Notes: generated from the letters alone by a model not told the origin. 64,000 nt of DNA from Bosea sp. Tri-49 (GCF_003952665.1 NZ_CP017946.1:5723001-5787000), one strand, 5' to 3'; shown: positions 25,778 through 33,819, counted from the first letter of the stretch. Made by a program: numbers and translations.

Positions 25778-25888
25778 TCAGCGTCGCTGGTCGGGGCGGC
25801 GCGCCGGCACCGGGATCGGCTTCAGCTGCGGCTGCGCCGGAGCGAAGAGGGCGCCGAGACGGAGAATGAAGCGGGCGAACAGGTCCAT
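25778..25888 (-). CDS. Candidate 36-residue micro-protein between flippase and epimerase genes
   Basis: The frame encodes an amphipathic N-terminus (MDLFARFILRLGALFAPA) and a Pro/Arg-rich tail (PVPARRPDQRR). GAGGGAC lies four or five bases before the ATG, the frame starts eight bases after the flippase stop and ends three bases before the epimerase ATG, so it fills the gap exactly as a real operon gene would. Membrane-surface binding is plausible from the helix pattern. No family recognised. Confidence 0.5.
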   Translation of the reverse strand: MDLFARFILRLGALFAPAQPQLKPIPVPARRPDQRR

Positions 25889-25896
25889 GACGTCCC

Positions 25897-26265
25897 TCAG
25901 CTTTGTGCGATGAAAATGGTGCCCAGGACGATGAAGCCGATGCCGGCGATGCGCGCCGGGCTCAGATCCTCCTGGAAGACGAAGTAGGCGTAGACCGCGA
26001 CCACGACGTAGGCGAGGCTCAAGAACGGGTAGGCGTAGCTGATCTGAACCTTCGATAGCACGATCAGATGCGAGGCCATGCTGACCACGAAGGTGCACAA
26101 TCCAGCGAAGACGAAGGGGTTGAAGACGACGCGGAAGACGGTGGGAATCAGTCCGTCATTGCCGACGTCGAGCGCCCCGACTCCGCCCATGCCGCGCTTC
26201 AGCATCAACTGCGCCGCTGCGTTGGTCAGCACCGTGAACAGGATCAACGGCAGGTAGGCGTTCAT
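25897..26265 (-). CDS. Small EamA/SMR-type membrane protein, ArnE/ArnF-like flippase subunit
   Basis: 122 residues, four helices: YLPLILFTVLTNAAAQLMLK, FVFAGLCTFVVSMASHLIVL, ISYAYPFLSLAYVVVAVYAY and IAGIGFIVLGTIFIAQ. AQLMLKRG near the first helix and SYAYPFLSLAYV are typical of ArnE/ArnF, the pair that flips undecaprenyl-phospho-aminoarabinose. A start at 26265 (MNAYLPL) is preferred over 26295. It heads an operon with an epimerase and an aminotransferase, and lies 3.3 kb from the UbiA/DprE1-like genes. Confidence 0.85.
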   Translation of the reverse strand: MNAYLPLILFTVLTNAAAQLMLKRGMGGVGALDVGNDGLIPTVFRVVFNPFVFAGLCTFVVSMASHLIVLSKVQISYAYPFLSLAYVVVAVYAYFVFQEDLSPARIAGIGFIVLGTIFIAQS

Positions 26266-26338
26266 CGGCGCTGGAGTTCCGCGTGGCAGATGCAACCTTG
26301 GATCGCGCGAAAACTACTTCAAATGCCTTACGCTACAG

Positions 26339-26360
26339 AAGGTTATCGGCCTGTAACCTT
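26339..26360. promoter_or_regulatory. Perfect 7-bp inverted repeat in divergent promoter region
   Basis: AAGGTTA (26339-26345) and TAACCTT (26354-26360) are exactly complementary around eight bases, in the 243-base gap between the flippase operon (minus) and the pentapeptide-repeat gene (plus). Spacing of 15 bases centre to centre suits a dimeric regulator. No regulator gene is adjacent. Confidence 0.45.
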
Positions 26361-26508
26361 AAGAGTGTCCTGCGCCGAACGGTGAAACCCGCAGGAGATG
26401 CGCGCGCCTGGGCGAGCGGGAGGCGGTGCTGGCGGACAACGCGACGATTGAACCATGTCGCCGGCTCGCTTATGGCTAATGAATCGTTAACCGAGAGTGC
26501 CCTCCGTT

Positions 26509-27450
26509 ATGGCCAGTCTGTTCCGGCTCGTGCCTGATATGCGCGCCGAACTGCTGCAGGTGAATTCCTGGGCGCGGCCGCATCAGGCTGGCTTTGCCGC
26601 TGCGCAGCGTGCGGCGCGCTATGGCGCGGCCGGGCCGGAGGCCTCCGCCTTCATGGCGGCACGGCGCGAGACGACGCTGGCGCGGCTCGGAGAGGGGGCT
26701 GCAAGCTGGAATGGCTGGGCCGGCGAGATGGCGCGGCTGCGCGGCCGGATCGGTGCTGACGGGCCGCTCCTTTCGCTCTGGCGCCTGCTTGCCGACGTCG
26801 AGCTGGTCGACGAGATCTTCGAGGGCGAGTTCAACGTCGCCGGCATCATCTTCCCGGCCGCAGCCCGTTTCGCCGGCAGCGCCTTCTGCGGTGATGCCTG
26901 GTTTTCCGAGGCGCATTTTCACGGCCCCGCCAGCTTCCGCGATGCGAGCTTCCGCAGCGACGCCTTCTTCGATCGGGCGCACTTTGCCGGAGATGCCGAT
27001 TTCGGTGCGGCGACCCTTCACGGCACCGCCGAGTTCCGCGACATGCGCTGCGAGGGCACGGCCTGTTTCGTCGAGGCTGAGTTCACCGGCGACGCCTGGT
27101 TCCGTGGCTCGCGCTTTGACGGCGTGACGCAGTTCCGCGGCGTGCGCCATGCCGGTGAGGCCGGCTTCGGAGAGTGTCGGTTCGCCGGAGCCGCCGATTT
27201 CGGCGAGGTCGAGTTCGCCGGCAATGCCGGCTTCGAGGAGGCCCGTTTCGGGCAGCTGGTAACGTTCGCCGGCGCCCGCTTCGACCGCGGCGCCTGGTTC
27301 AGCAACGCCGCCTTCGACGGCCGCTCGAATTTCGAGCGTGCCCGCTTCCGCGGCCGCCGGCACTTCGAGGGGATTTCGCTGGCGACCCAGGTCTCCCCGG
27401 TCGCGCAGCAGATCGCGGCGCTGGAGCGCCTGCAATTCGGCCGACGCTGA
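26509..27450 (+). CDS. Pentapeptide-repeat protein
   Basis: 313 residues. The first 105 are helical and non-repetitive. From about residue 108 to 295 runs a pentapeptide ladder with Phe every fifth place (GSAFCGDAWFSEAHFHGPAS, then similar units), some 35 rungs, predicted to form a right-handed quadrilateral helix. Repeats are of the A-D/A-x-F-x type. No TM helix. ATG 26509 is used; an in-frame GTG at 26497 is possible. Known relatives range from DNA mimics that bind gyrase to scaffolds; nothing here decides. Confidence 0.88.
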   Translation: MASLFRLVPDMRAELLQVNSWARPHQAGFAAAQRAARYGAAGPEASAFMAARRETTLARLGEGAASWNGWAGEMARLRGRIGADGPLLSLWRLLADVELVDEIFEGEFNVAGIIFPAAARFAGSAFCGDAWFSEAHFHGPASFRDASFRSDAFFDRAHFAGDADFGAATLHGTAEFRDMRCEGTACFVEAEFTGDAWFRGSRFDGVTQFRGVRHAGEAGFGECRFAGAADFGEVEFAGNAGFEEARFGQLVTFAGARFDRGAWFSNAAFDGRSNFERARFRGRRHFEGISLATQVSPVAQQIAALERLQFGRR

Positions 27451-27551
27451 CCGAGCGGTCGCCGCTTCATCGCCCCGGCCGCTTCTGGCCCGCGCCTTGC
27501 TAGCTCTTCCTCTGACGACCGCCATGAGCGGTTACGGTCAGCGAGGACGAG

Positions 27552-28040
27552 ATGAAGCGCGAAGAGCTCACCGAGAAGATTCTCGACATCAAGCGCGAGA
27601 AAGGTTGGAGCTGGAAACACATCACCGACGAGATCGGCGGCATGTCGGAGGTGCTGGTGATCGGCGCCCTGCTCGGCCAGATGAAGCTGGTGAAGCCGCT
27701 CGCCGAGAAGGCGGCGACGCTGTTCGGCCTGTCGGAGACCGAGAAGCGCATGCTCAACGAGGTGCCCTATCGCGGCACCGGTACGCCGATGCCGCCGACC
27801 GATCCGCTGATCTACCGCTTCTACGAGATGGTGATGGTCAACGGACCGGCCTGGAAGGCCTTGATCGAGGAGGAGTTCGGCGACGGCATCATGTCGGCGA
27901 TCGACTTCAACATCGCCTTCGAACGCGAGCCGAACCCCAAGGGCGATCGGGTCAGGATCGCCATGTCCGGCAAGTTCCTGCCGTACAAATATTACGGCAA
28001 CGAGCAGGGCATTCCCGACTACGGCTTCAAGGAGGAGTGA
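27552..28040 (+). CDS. cynS: Cyanate hydratase (cyanase)
   Basis: 162 residues. The N-terminal helical domain (TEKILDIKREKGWSWKHITD) and the catalytic domain are complete: Arg89 and Glu92 in IYRFYEM and Ser115 in MSAIDF match the E. coli triad Arg96, Glu99 and Ser122 at constant offset. It converts cyanate and bicarbonate to ammonia and carbon dioxide as a decamer. No carbonic anhydrase, cyanate transporter or CynR-like regulator is adjacent, so it appears to be a single-gene unit. Confidence 0.97.
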   Translation: MKREELTEKILDIKREKGWSWKHITDEIGGMSEVLVIGALLGQMKLVKPLAEKAATLFGLSETEKRMLNEVPYRGTGTPMPPTDPLIYRFYEMVMVNGPAWKALIEEEFGDGIMSAIDFNIAFEREPNPKGDRVRIAMSGKFLPYKYYGNEQGIPDYGFKEE

Positions 28041-28046
28041 TCCGGC

Positions 28047-28664
28047 TCAGGGCACTTGGCCGGGCTCGAGCGTGCCATCCTTCTGCAGGGTCTGCTGCAG
28101 CCCCGGCCGCTCCATCATCCGCCCCATATAGGCCTCGAACACCGGCAGGCGCGGCAGCACACCGACGATGTTCATGCCGAAATGGATGCCGGCGCCGAGC
28201 TGGGTGTCGGCGGCGGTGAAACGCTCGCCGGCGGCATAGGGGTGCTCGCCGAGTTTCTTCGCGAGATTGGCGACCGTGTCGGCATGAGAGCCGAAGGAGA
28301 AGCCGCGCGCCTCGTACTGGAACTTGTGCATGGAGGTGGCGATGATCGGGTCGAGCACGGCGTCGGTATAGACCAGCGAGGTCAGGAAGGTCGGGCGATC
28401 GGCATCGCCGACGGCCGGCGCCAGCCCGGCTTCCGGAAACTGCTCGGTGAGATAGAGGCAGATCGCGGCGCGCTCGGTGACGGTGGTGCCGTCATGGACG
28501 ATCGCTGGAACCTTCTTGTGCGGCTGGATGGCGCGATAGCTCTCCGGTGGGCCGTCCTCGGCACGAATGTCGACGAGCTTCATCTCATAGGGCTGGCCGA
28601 GCTCCTCGAGCAACCAGAGGATCGAGAAGGAGCGCGACTGCGGCGAATGATAGAAGGTCAGCAT
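28047..28664 (-). CDS. Glutathione S-transferase
   Basis: 205 residues. The thioredoxin-like N-terminal domain (MLTFYHSPQSRSFSILWLLE, KKVPAIVHDGTTVTERAAIC with the Val-Pro cis-proline and glutathione-binding Glu/Arg) is followed by the helical C-terminal domain (YAAGERFTAADTQLGAGIHF). Ser in SPQSRS is the likely catalytic residue of a beta/theta-like class. Convergent with cynS, six bases apart. Confidence 0.93.
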   Translation of the reverse strand: MLTFYHSPQSRSFSILWLLEELGQPYEMKLVDIRAEDGPPESYRAIQPHKKVPAIVHDGTTVTERAAICLYLTEQFPEAGLAPAVGDADRPTFLTSLVYTDAVLDPIIATSMHKFQYEARGFSFGSHADTVANLAKKLGEHPYAAGERFTAADTQLGAGIHFGMNIVGVLPRLPVFEAYMGRMMERPGLQQTLQKDGTLEPGQVP

Positions 28665-28777
28665 AGCGATGTCCCTTTTGGCGTTTCCTCAAGCGATGGA
28701 CGGGCTGATAGGGGTGTTGTGTGTCAGCAGCTGTCAGGAGCGGCCTGTACTTGCCCGATCGTTTGGAACGAAACGTC

Positions 28778-28803
28778 GCTGAGTGAGGATTGCTCCACTC
28801 AGC
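28778..28803 (-). terminator. Hairpin after the methyltransferase gene
   Basis: GCTGAGTG (28778-28785) pairs with CACTCAGC (28796-28803) around ten bases. It lies 14 bases past the minus-strand methyltransferase stop. No clear T-run follows, so termination strength is uncertain. Confidence 0.45.
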
Positions 28804-28817
28804 CCAAGCTTCCAGCG

Positions 28818-29453
28818 CTATATCTTGCGCGCCACGATGAAAGGCCGGCTGTCCTTGCCTTTGCTCGCATGGCGTTCCGTGCCCAGGATCTCGAAGCCCG
28901 CGGCGGCGATGAGATCGCTCAGTTCCTGCGCACTGAAGACGCCGGCATAGGGTGCCTTTCCGATCATCTGCATGAGCGGCAGGGCAAGCCTGATCAGCGG
29001 GTTCATGTCGCCGAGGCAGGGTGTCTTGGTGATGAGCAGGCCGCTGGGCGCGAGCACAGAGTGAATGCTGCGCAACGTGCTGGTGAGGTCGCGGACCAGA
29101 TGCAGATAGCTGAAGCCGAGAACCGCATCGAACCGAGCAGCTTCGGAAGCGAGCGCCTCGGCGGTCGCGGTGCGGAAGGTAAGACCCGCAATCGGGTTTG
29201 CAGTGTGCTTCTCCTGCGCGATGGCGATCATGCCGGCGGAGAGATCCGCTGCGAGATAGCTCTTGACCCCGCTCGCGAGCCGGAGCGCCGTTGTCCCGGT
29301 GCCGCAGCCGACTTCGAGCACGCCGTCGTCCGGCTTCAGCAGGGCGCTCGTCCGTTCCAGGGTGCGCTCATATCCGGCCTGGTCCGAGATCCGCGATCTG
29401 GCGTAGCTCTTCGAGGACCGGTCCCAGAAGCGGGCATCGCTTGCCGTGCTCAT
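28818..29453 (-). CDS. Class I SAM-dependent methyltransferase
   Basis: 211 residues. Motif I is VLEVGCGTGTTALRLA, followed by acidic loop YLAADLSAGMIAIA, then FDAVLGFSYLHLVRDL and LAPSGLLITKTPCLGD, the methyltransferase-11 pattern. A small-molecule or lipid substrate is likely; the hydrophobic stretch IRLALPLMQMIGKAP may be a substrate lid. Divergent from the Zur-box operon, sharing the 212-base control region. Confidence 0.92.
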   Translation of the reverse strand: MSTASDARFWDRSSKSYARSRISDQAGYERTLERTSALLKPDDGVLEVGCGTGTTALRLASGVKSYLAADLSAGMIAIAQEKHTANPIAGLTFRTATAEALASEAARFDAVLGFSYLHLVRDLTSTLRSIHSVLAPSGLLITKTPCLGDMNPLIRLALPLMQMIGKAPYAGVFSAQELSDLIAAAGFEILGTERHASKGKDSRPFIVARKI

Positions 29454-29564
29454 GCTGCGTCTCTCCTGCGCGATGCGGGCTTAGCACAGGCCCTGCAACA
29501 GTTCGTTGCCCGCTGCAGGGGCAGTTGGTCCGAAATCCAAGTTCACAGGCCACAATAAATTGAG

Positions 29565-29579
29565 TGTTATAACGTAACA
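29565..29579. promoter_or_regulatory. Probable Zur box upstream of the phosphatase-ABC operon
   Basis: TGTTATAACGTAACA is a 5-5-5 inverted repeat (TGTTA, five bases, TAACA). Compared with the enterobacterial Zur core TGTTATA-N-TATAACA it agrees at 12 of the 14 fixed positions. It lies 86 bases upstream of the phosphatase ATG, in an AT-rich patch, where a bound repressor would cover a promoter. It could also act on the divergent methyltransferase. The match is by eye; the local Zur consensus was not computed. Confidence 0.62.
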
Positions 29580-29665
29580 TTATTGCCCCGAGCGCAGTAA
29601 TCATAGTGTCATCTGACGCTCCTAACGCTCCGCCGACCTGGCTTTCCCATGGGGCGGAGAAGATC

Positions 29666-31405
29666 ATGCAGAAGCGAACCTGGCTGATGGCGGCGGCGAT
29701 GCTCGCCAGCGCGGCGCCGGCGACGGCGCAGACCATCTACCCGCTGACCCGCGCCGAGATACTCGAAGGCTCGCGCTTCGACTTCAAGGTCGAGTTCCCC
29801 AACGCGCCGACCTCGGCCGACGTCAAGGTCACGATCAACGGCAAGCCCGTCGCCGAAGCCTTCGGCCGCGAAGTCCAGTTCGTCCAGAACGAGGAAGGCC
29901 AGAAGCATTCGGCCCTCTGGCTGCGTGGCGCGCAGCTGCCGGCCGGCCAGTACGTCGTCGAGGCGACGCAGGGCAGCGACAAGGCCACCGTCAACTGGAC
30001 CGTCTACCCGACGGCTGAGCGCAAGGCCAAGAACGTCATCCTCTTCGTCGGCGACGGCATGTCGATCGCGCATCGCACCGCGGCGCGGATCCTGTCGAAG
30101 GGCTGGGAGCAGGGTCTCTACGGCGGCGAGCTCGCCATCGACGACATGCCGAACATGGCGTTGATCTCGACCTCGGGCACCGACTCGGTCGTGACCGACA
30201 GCGCCAACTCCGCCAGCGCCTACACCACCGGCCACAAGTCCTGCGTCAACGCGCTCGGCATCTACTGCGCCAAGAACGCCCTGACGCTCGACCACCCCAA
30301 GGTCGAGACCATTTCCGAGGTGATCAAGCGCAAGCGCGCCGGCATGGCGATCGGTGTCGTTACCAACGCCGAGATCGAGGATGCGACCCCGGCCGCGATG
30401 GTCGCCCACACCCGCCGCCGCTCCGACTACAACGACATCGTCAAGATGTTCTTCGACGTGCAGCCCGACGTGATCATGGGCGGCGGCTCGCCGAACTTCC
30501 TGCCGAAGTCGACCCCGGGCACCAAGCGCACCGACGATCTCGACTTCATCGCCAAGTTCAAGGAGGCCGGCTACACGCTCGCCACCACCAAGACCGAGAT
30601 GAACGCTGCGGTCGCCGGCGGCTCCAAGAAGCTGCTCGGCCTCTACAACACCTCGAACATCGACGGCGCCTTCGACCTGCGCCTCGCCAAGAAGGGCTCG
30701 ATCTCGAAGTTCCCCGATCAGCCCGACGTGGTCGAGCAGACCAAGGCTGCGATCGAGATGCTCAAGGGCGCGCAGGACGGCTTCTTCCTGATGGTGGAAT
30801 CGGCCCGCATCGACAAGTACAGCCACTCGCTCGACTGGGAGCGCGCGGTGTTCGACACGATCATGCTCGACAACGCCGTCAAGGCCGCCAAGGAGTTCGC
30901 TGGCGATCGCAACGACACGCTGATCATCGTCGTGCCCGACCACGCCCATCCGATCTCGATCATCGGCACCTATGACGACGATCGCCCGGGCCAGCTGCTG
31001 CGCGACAAGCTCGGCACCTACCACGAGTCGCTGCCGCCGAATTACGGCCCGCGCGATGCCGACGGCTACCCGACCAAGGTCGACACCTCGCGCCGTCTCG
31101 CCGTCGCTTTCGGCAGCTATCCCGACACCTGCGACACCGGCCGGCCTTATCTCGACGGCGAGCGCGTCCCGGCCGTGAAGGGCCCGGACGGCAAGACCAA
31201 CATCGCCAACGAGAAGGACTGCACTGGTCCGCTCGCCACCCGCAAGCAGGGCAACCTGCCCTTCGACGCCAACTCCGGCGTCCACGCGGCCGACGACGTG
31301 CTGCTCACCGCCATGGGCCCGGGCTCGGAGCGCTTCCGTGGCCACAAGCCGAACGTCTTCGTCTTCCGCGTCATGGCGGAGGCGCTGGCCCTCGGCGGCA
31401 AGTGA
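29666..31405 (+). CDS. Alkaline phosphatase (PhoA superfamily), exported
   Basis: 579 residues with signal peptide MQKRTWLMAAAMLASAAPAT. A beta-rich segment of about 100 residues precedes the catalytic domain. Metal site Asp130 in NVILFVGDGMS; nucleophile region VVTDSANSASAYTTG with Asp178-Ser179; then MVESARIDKYSH, NDTLIIVVPDHAHP and a late His near NSGVHAADDV complete the zinc/magnesium sites. Longer than E. coli PhoA (471), with an unusual N-terminal extension. GGAG precedes the ATG. Its TGA overlaps the ATG of the next gene, so it is part of the Zur-box operon rather than a lone pho gene. Confidence 0.93.
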   Translation: MQKRTWLMAAAMLASAAPATAQTIYPLTRAEILEGSRFDFKVEFPNAPTSADVKVTINGKPVAEAFGREVQFVQNEEGQKHSALWLRGAQLPAGQYVVEATQGSDKATVNWTVYPTAERKAKNVILFVGDGMSIAHRTAARILSKGWEQGLYGGELAIDDMPNMALISTSGTDSVVTDSANSASAYTTGHKSCVNALGIYCAKNALTLDHPKVETISEVIKRKRAGMAIGVVTNAEIEDATPAAMVAHTRRRSDYNDIVKMFFDVQPDVIMGGGSPNFLPKSTPGTKRTDDLDFIAKFKEAGYTLATTKTEMNAAVAGGSKKLLGLYNTSNIDGAFDLRLAKKGSISKFPDQPDVVEQTKAAIEMLKGAQDGFFLMVESARIDKYSHSLDWERAVFDTIMLDNAVKAAKEFAGDRNDTLIIVVPDHAHPISIIGTYDDDRPGQLLRDKLGTYHESLPPNYGPRDADGYPTKVDTSRRLAVAFGSYPDTCDTGRPYLDGERVPAVKGPDGKTNIANEKDCTGPLATRKQGNLPFDANSGVHAADDVLLTAMGPGSERFRGHKPNVFVFRVMAEALALGGK

Positions 31406-31884
31406 GCGATCGCTCGTCCGATCGGCGCCCCATCGGGCGCCGCACGCTCTCCCGCCGCGGGCTCCTCATGGGGCTCGCGGCGTTGCCCGTCTCGCTGCGC
31501 GCGTTCGCGACCGAGGCGGAGATGCTGACCTTCGACGGGCTCTACAAATCCTTCGGCGTGCTCGGCTTCCAGTTCTCCGACCGGGCGACCTCGCTGCGCG
31601 GCAAGCCGGTCAGGATGCTCGGCTATATGGCACCGCCACTGAAGCCGGAGAGCCATTTCTTCGTGCTGACGCGCGAGCCACTGGCGATCTGCCCGTTCTG
31701 CCAGTCGGATGCCGACTGGCCGGTCGACATTGTCGTGGTCTTCATGCGCGCGGCGACGCCGATGGTCAGCGCCGGCCAGAAGGTTGCGGTCAGCGGCCGA
31801 CTCGAGATCGGTTCGTCGACCGATGCCGAAACCGGCTTCGTCAGCCAGGTCAGGCTGGTCGATGCCGGCTTCCACAGTGTCTGA
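31402..31884 (+). CDS. Exported protein with CxxC motif, unknown function (possible metal carrier)
   Basis: 160 residues. The leader RRTLSRRGLLMGLAALPVSL looks like a twin-arginine signal ending near RAFA. The mature domain is small and beta-rich: RGKPVRMLGYMAPPLKPESH, then AICPFCQSDADWPVDIVVVF with Cys97 and Cys100 and an Asp/Asp pair, then KVAVSGRLEIG, suggestive of an OB-like barrel. It is coupled on both sides (ATGA with the phosphatase; 23-base overlap with the ATPase). Context and layout recall the DUF3299-like partner of Zur-controlled ABC clusters such as PA4064-PA4066, but I cannot confirm homology. Confidence 0.82.
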   Translation: MSDRSSDRRPIGRRTLSRRGLLMGLAALPVSLRAFATEAEMLTFDGLYKSFGVLGFQFSDRATSLRGKPVRMLGYMAPPLKPESHFFVLTREPLAICPFCQSDADWPVDIVVVFMRAATPMVSAGQKVAVSGRLEIGSSTDAETGFVSQVRLVDAGFHSV

Positions 31885-32587
31885 GCGAGCGGCCGGCGCG
31901 GTTCGGTCCCTACATTTCTCCGGCGTCCAGGTCGACCATCGCGATGGCGACGGGCGGCCCTTTCGCGTGCTCGACATCCCCGAATTCGTCGCGCCGCCCG
32001 GCACTTTGATCGGCCTGCGCGGTCCGTCCGGCTCGGGCAAGACCTCGCTGCTGCACCTTGCTGCCGGGCTATTCTCGCCCGATGCTGGGAGCGTCGGTTG
32101 GGGCGATGTCGCGGTCTCCACGCTGCCGGGTGCGAAGCGCGACCGCTGGCGGCGCGAGACGGTCGGCTTCGTCTTCCAGGATTTCCATCTCGTGCCCGAG
32201 CTCGACGTGCTCGCCAACATCACGCTGCCGGCGAGTTTTTCGCGCTGGCGGCGGACGGAAAGCCAGGTTTCGCGAGCGACTGCGCTCGCGGGGCGCATGG
32301 GGCTGACCGATCTGCGCCGGCGTGCCGCCGTGCTCTCGCGCGGCGAACAGCAGCGCGTCGCGATCGCCCGGGCTCTGTTCAACGCGCCGGCGCTGATCCT
32401 CGCCGACGAGCCGACAGCGAGCCTCGATCCAGCCCATGCGGCCGAGGTCGGATCGTTGCTGGTCGAAGTGGCCAAAGAGAGCGGCGCGACGCTGCTCTGC
32501 GCCTCGCATGACTCGGCACTGCTGGCGCGGATGCAGCATGTCGTAGCGATCGGCGATGGGCCGCTTCATCTGAAAGCTGCCGCATGA
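31862..32587 (+). CDS. ABC transporter ATP-binding protein, LolD/MacB type
   Basis: 241 residues. Walker A GPSGSGKTSLLHLAAG, Q-loop VGFVFQDFHLVPEL, a signature changed to LSRGEQQRVAIARAL, Walker B ALILADEPTASLD and an H-loop in CASHDSALL. This matches the LolD/FtsE/MacB group, which works with FtsX-type permeases rather than importers. ATG 31862 overlaps the previous gene by 23 bases; GTG 31877 is an alternative. Its TGA overlaps the permease start by ATGA. Confidence 0.93.
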   Translation: MPASTVSERAAGAVRSLHFSGVQVDHRDGDGRPFRVLDIPEFVAPPGTLIGLRGPSGSGKTSLLHLAAGLFSPDAGSVGWGDVAVSTLPGAKRDRWRRETVGFVFQDFHLVPELDVLANITLPASFSRWRRTESQVSRATALAGRMGLTDLRRRAAVLSRGEQQRVAIARALFNAPALILADEPTASLDPAHAAEVGSLLVEVAKESGATLLCASHDSALLARMQHVVAIGDGPLHLKAAA

Positions 32588-33819
32588 ACCCGCTGCCGAT
32601 GGTCATCGCCGATCTCCGGGCGCTGCGCTGGACCGCTGCGGCGATCGTGGCGCTGGTCGCGCTGGCAGTGGCGATCGGCGTTTCCATCGGCGCGCAGGAG
32701 CGGGCGCTGCGCCAGTCCTCGGCCCGGGCGGCCGATGATTTCGACCTGCTGGTCGGCGCGCCCGGCAGCCAGATGCAATTGCTGATGTCGGCGATCTACC
32801 TGCAGCCCGAGGCGCTGCCATTGATCGACGGGCGCCTGATCAACGAGCTCGCCCGCGATCCGCGCGTCGCGGCCGTCGCGCCGCTCGCCTTCGGCGACAT
32901 CGCCCGCGGCCATCCGGTGATCGGCACCACGCTCGCCTTCGCCGGCCGCTGGGGCCGCCTGCAGCCGAGCGAGGGCCGCCTGTTCGGGCGCGAGGGCGAG
33001 GCCGTGCTTGGCGCCGACGTCACCTACAAATTAGGCGACAAGATCGAACCGTCGCATGCAATCGCCGGGCATTGGCCGAAGCGCGGCGTCGCCGATGCCG
33101 AAGAGGCGAGCCATCGCCATGAGGGCCATGCCTATATCGCGGTCGGCCGCCTGCCGCGGCTCGGCTCGCCCTTCGACCGCGCCATTCTGGTGCCGATCGA
33201 GAGCGTCTGGGAGGTGCATGGGCTCGGCAATGGCCATGCCGGCGATGGCGCCGCGCTCGGCCCGCCCTTCGACGGCCAGCGCATTCCCGGCGTGCCGGCG
33301 CTGGTGGTGAAGCCGAGAGCCGTCGCCGACGCCTATACGCTCAGGGCGCGCTACCGGCAGGGCGGCACCATGGCCTTCTTCCCGGCGGAGGTGCTGGTCG
33401 GGCTCTATCGCACGCTCGGCGATGTCGGTCAGGTGCTGAGCGTCGCCTCGGTGCTGAATGCAGTGTTGATCCTGGCGGCGATCTTCCTGCTGCTCGTTGC
33501 GGTCACTGGTTTGAGGCGGCGGCGTTATGCCGTGCTGCGCGCCCTCGGCGCGCCGCGGGCCTATGTGCTGCTGGTGGTTTGGCTCGGCATGGCCGGGCTG
33601 GTTGCGGCGGGGTGTGCCCTCGGCCTCGGGCTCGGCGCCGTCGCGACGCTCGCGGTCTCCGGCCTGTTCGAGGCGCAGACTGGCCTACGGCTCTCGCTCG
33701 CGCTTGGTCGGCCGGAGCTGGCCCAGGTCGGGCTGATCCTGCTGCTCGGCTCGCTGGCAGCGCTGATTCCGGCAGCGCTGTCCTATCGCCGTTCGATCAC
33801 CGCCGGCTTGCGCGGCTGA
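32584..33819 (+). CDS. ABC transporter permease, FtsX/MacB-like
   Basis: 411 residues. A first helix at about residues 16-35 (AAIVALVALAVAIGVSIGAQ), a large periplasmic domain of about 240 residues, then three helices at the C-terminus (VLNAVLILAAIFLLLVAVTG, VLLVVWLGMAGLVAAGCALG, VGLILLLGSLAALIPAAL). RRRRYAVLRALGAPRAYVLL is the FtsX-family cytoplasmic motif. Such complexes move or release molecules at the periplasmic face instead of importing. The extended domain has His-rich strings (EASHRHEGHAY) that could bind metal. Last gene of the operon. Confidence 0.92.
   Translation: MNPLPMVIADLRALRWTAAAIVALVALAVAIGVSIGAQERALRQSSARAADDFDLLVGAPGSQMQLLMSAIYLQPEALPLIDGRLINELARDPRVAAVAPLAFGDIARGHPVIGTTLAFAGRWGRLQPSEGRLFGREGEAVLGADVTYKLGDKIEPSHAIAGHWPKRGVADAEEASHRHEGHAYIAVGRLPRLGSPFDRAILVPIESVWEVHGLGNGHAGDGAALGPPFDGQRIPGVPALVVKPRAVADAYTLRARYRQGGTMAFFPAEVLVGLYRTLGDVGQVLSVASVLNAVLILAAIFLLLVAVTGLRRRRYAVLRALGAPRAYVLLVVWLGMAGLVAAGCALGLGLGAVATLAVSGLFEAQTGLRLSLALGRPELAQVGLILLLGSLAALIPAALSYRRSITAGLRG

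Noticed and set aside
29609..31345. Long open frame of 578 codons opposite the alkaline phosphatase
   Set aside because: It is the antisense shadow expected from GC-rich codons; the composition is Val/Gly/Arg/Asp-rich without motifs, while the plus strand has all the phosphatase residues.
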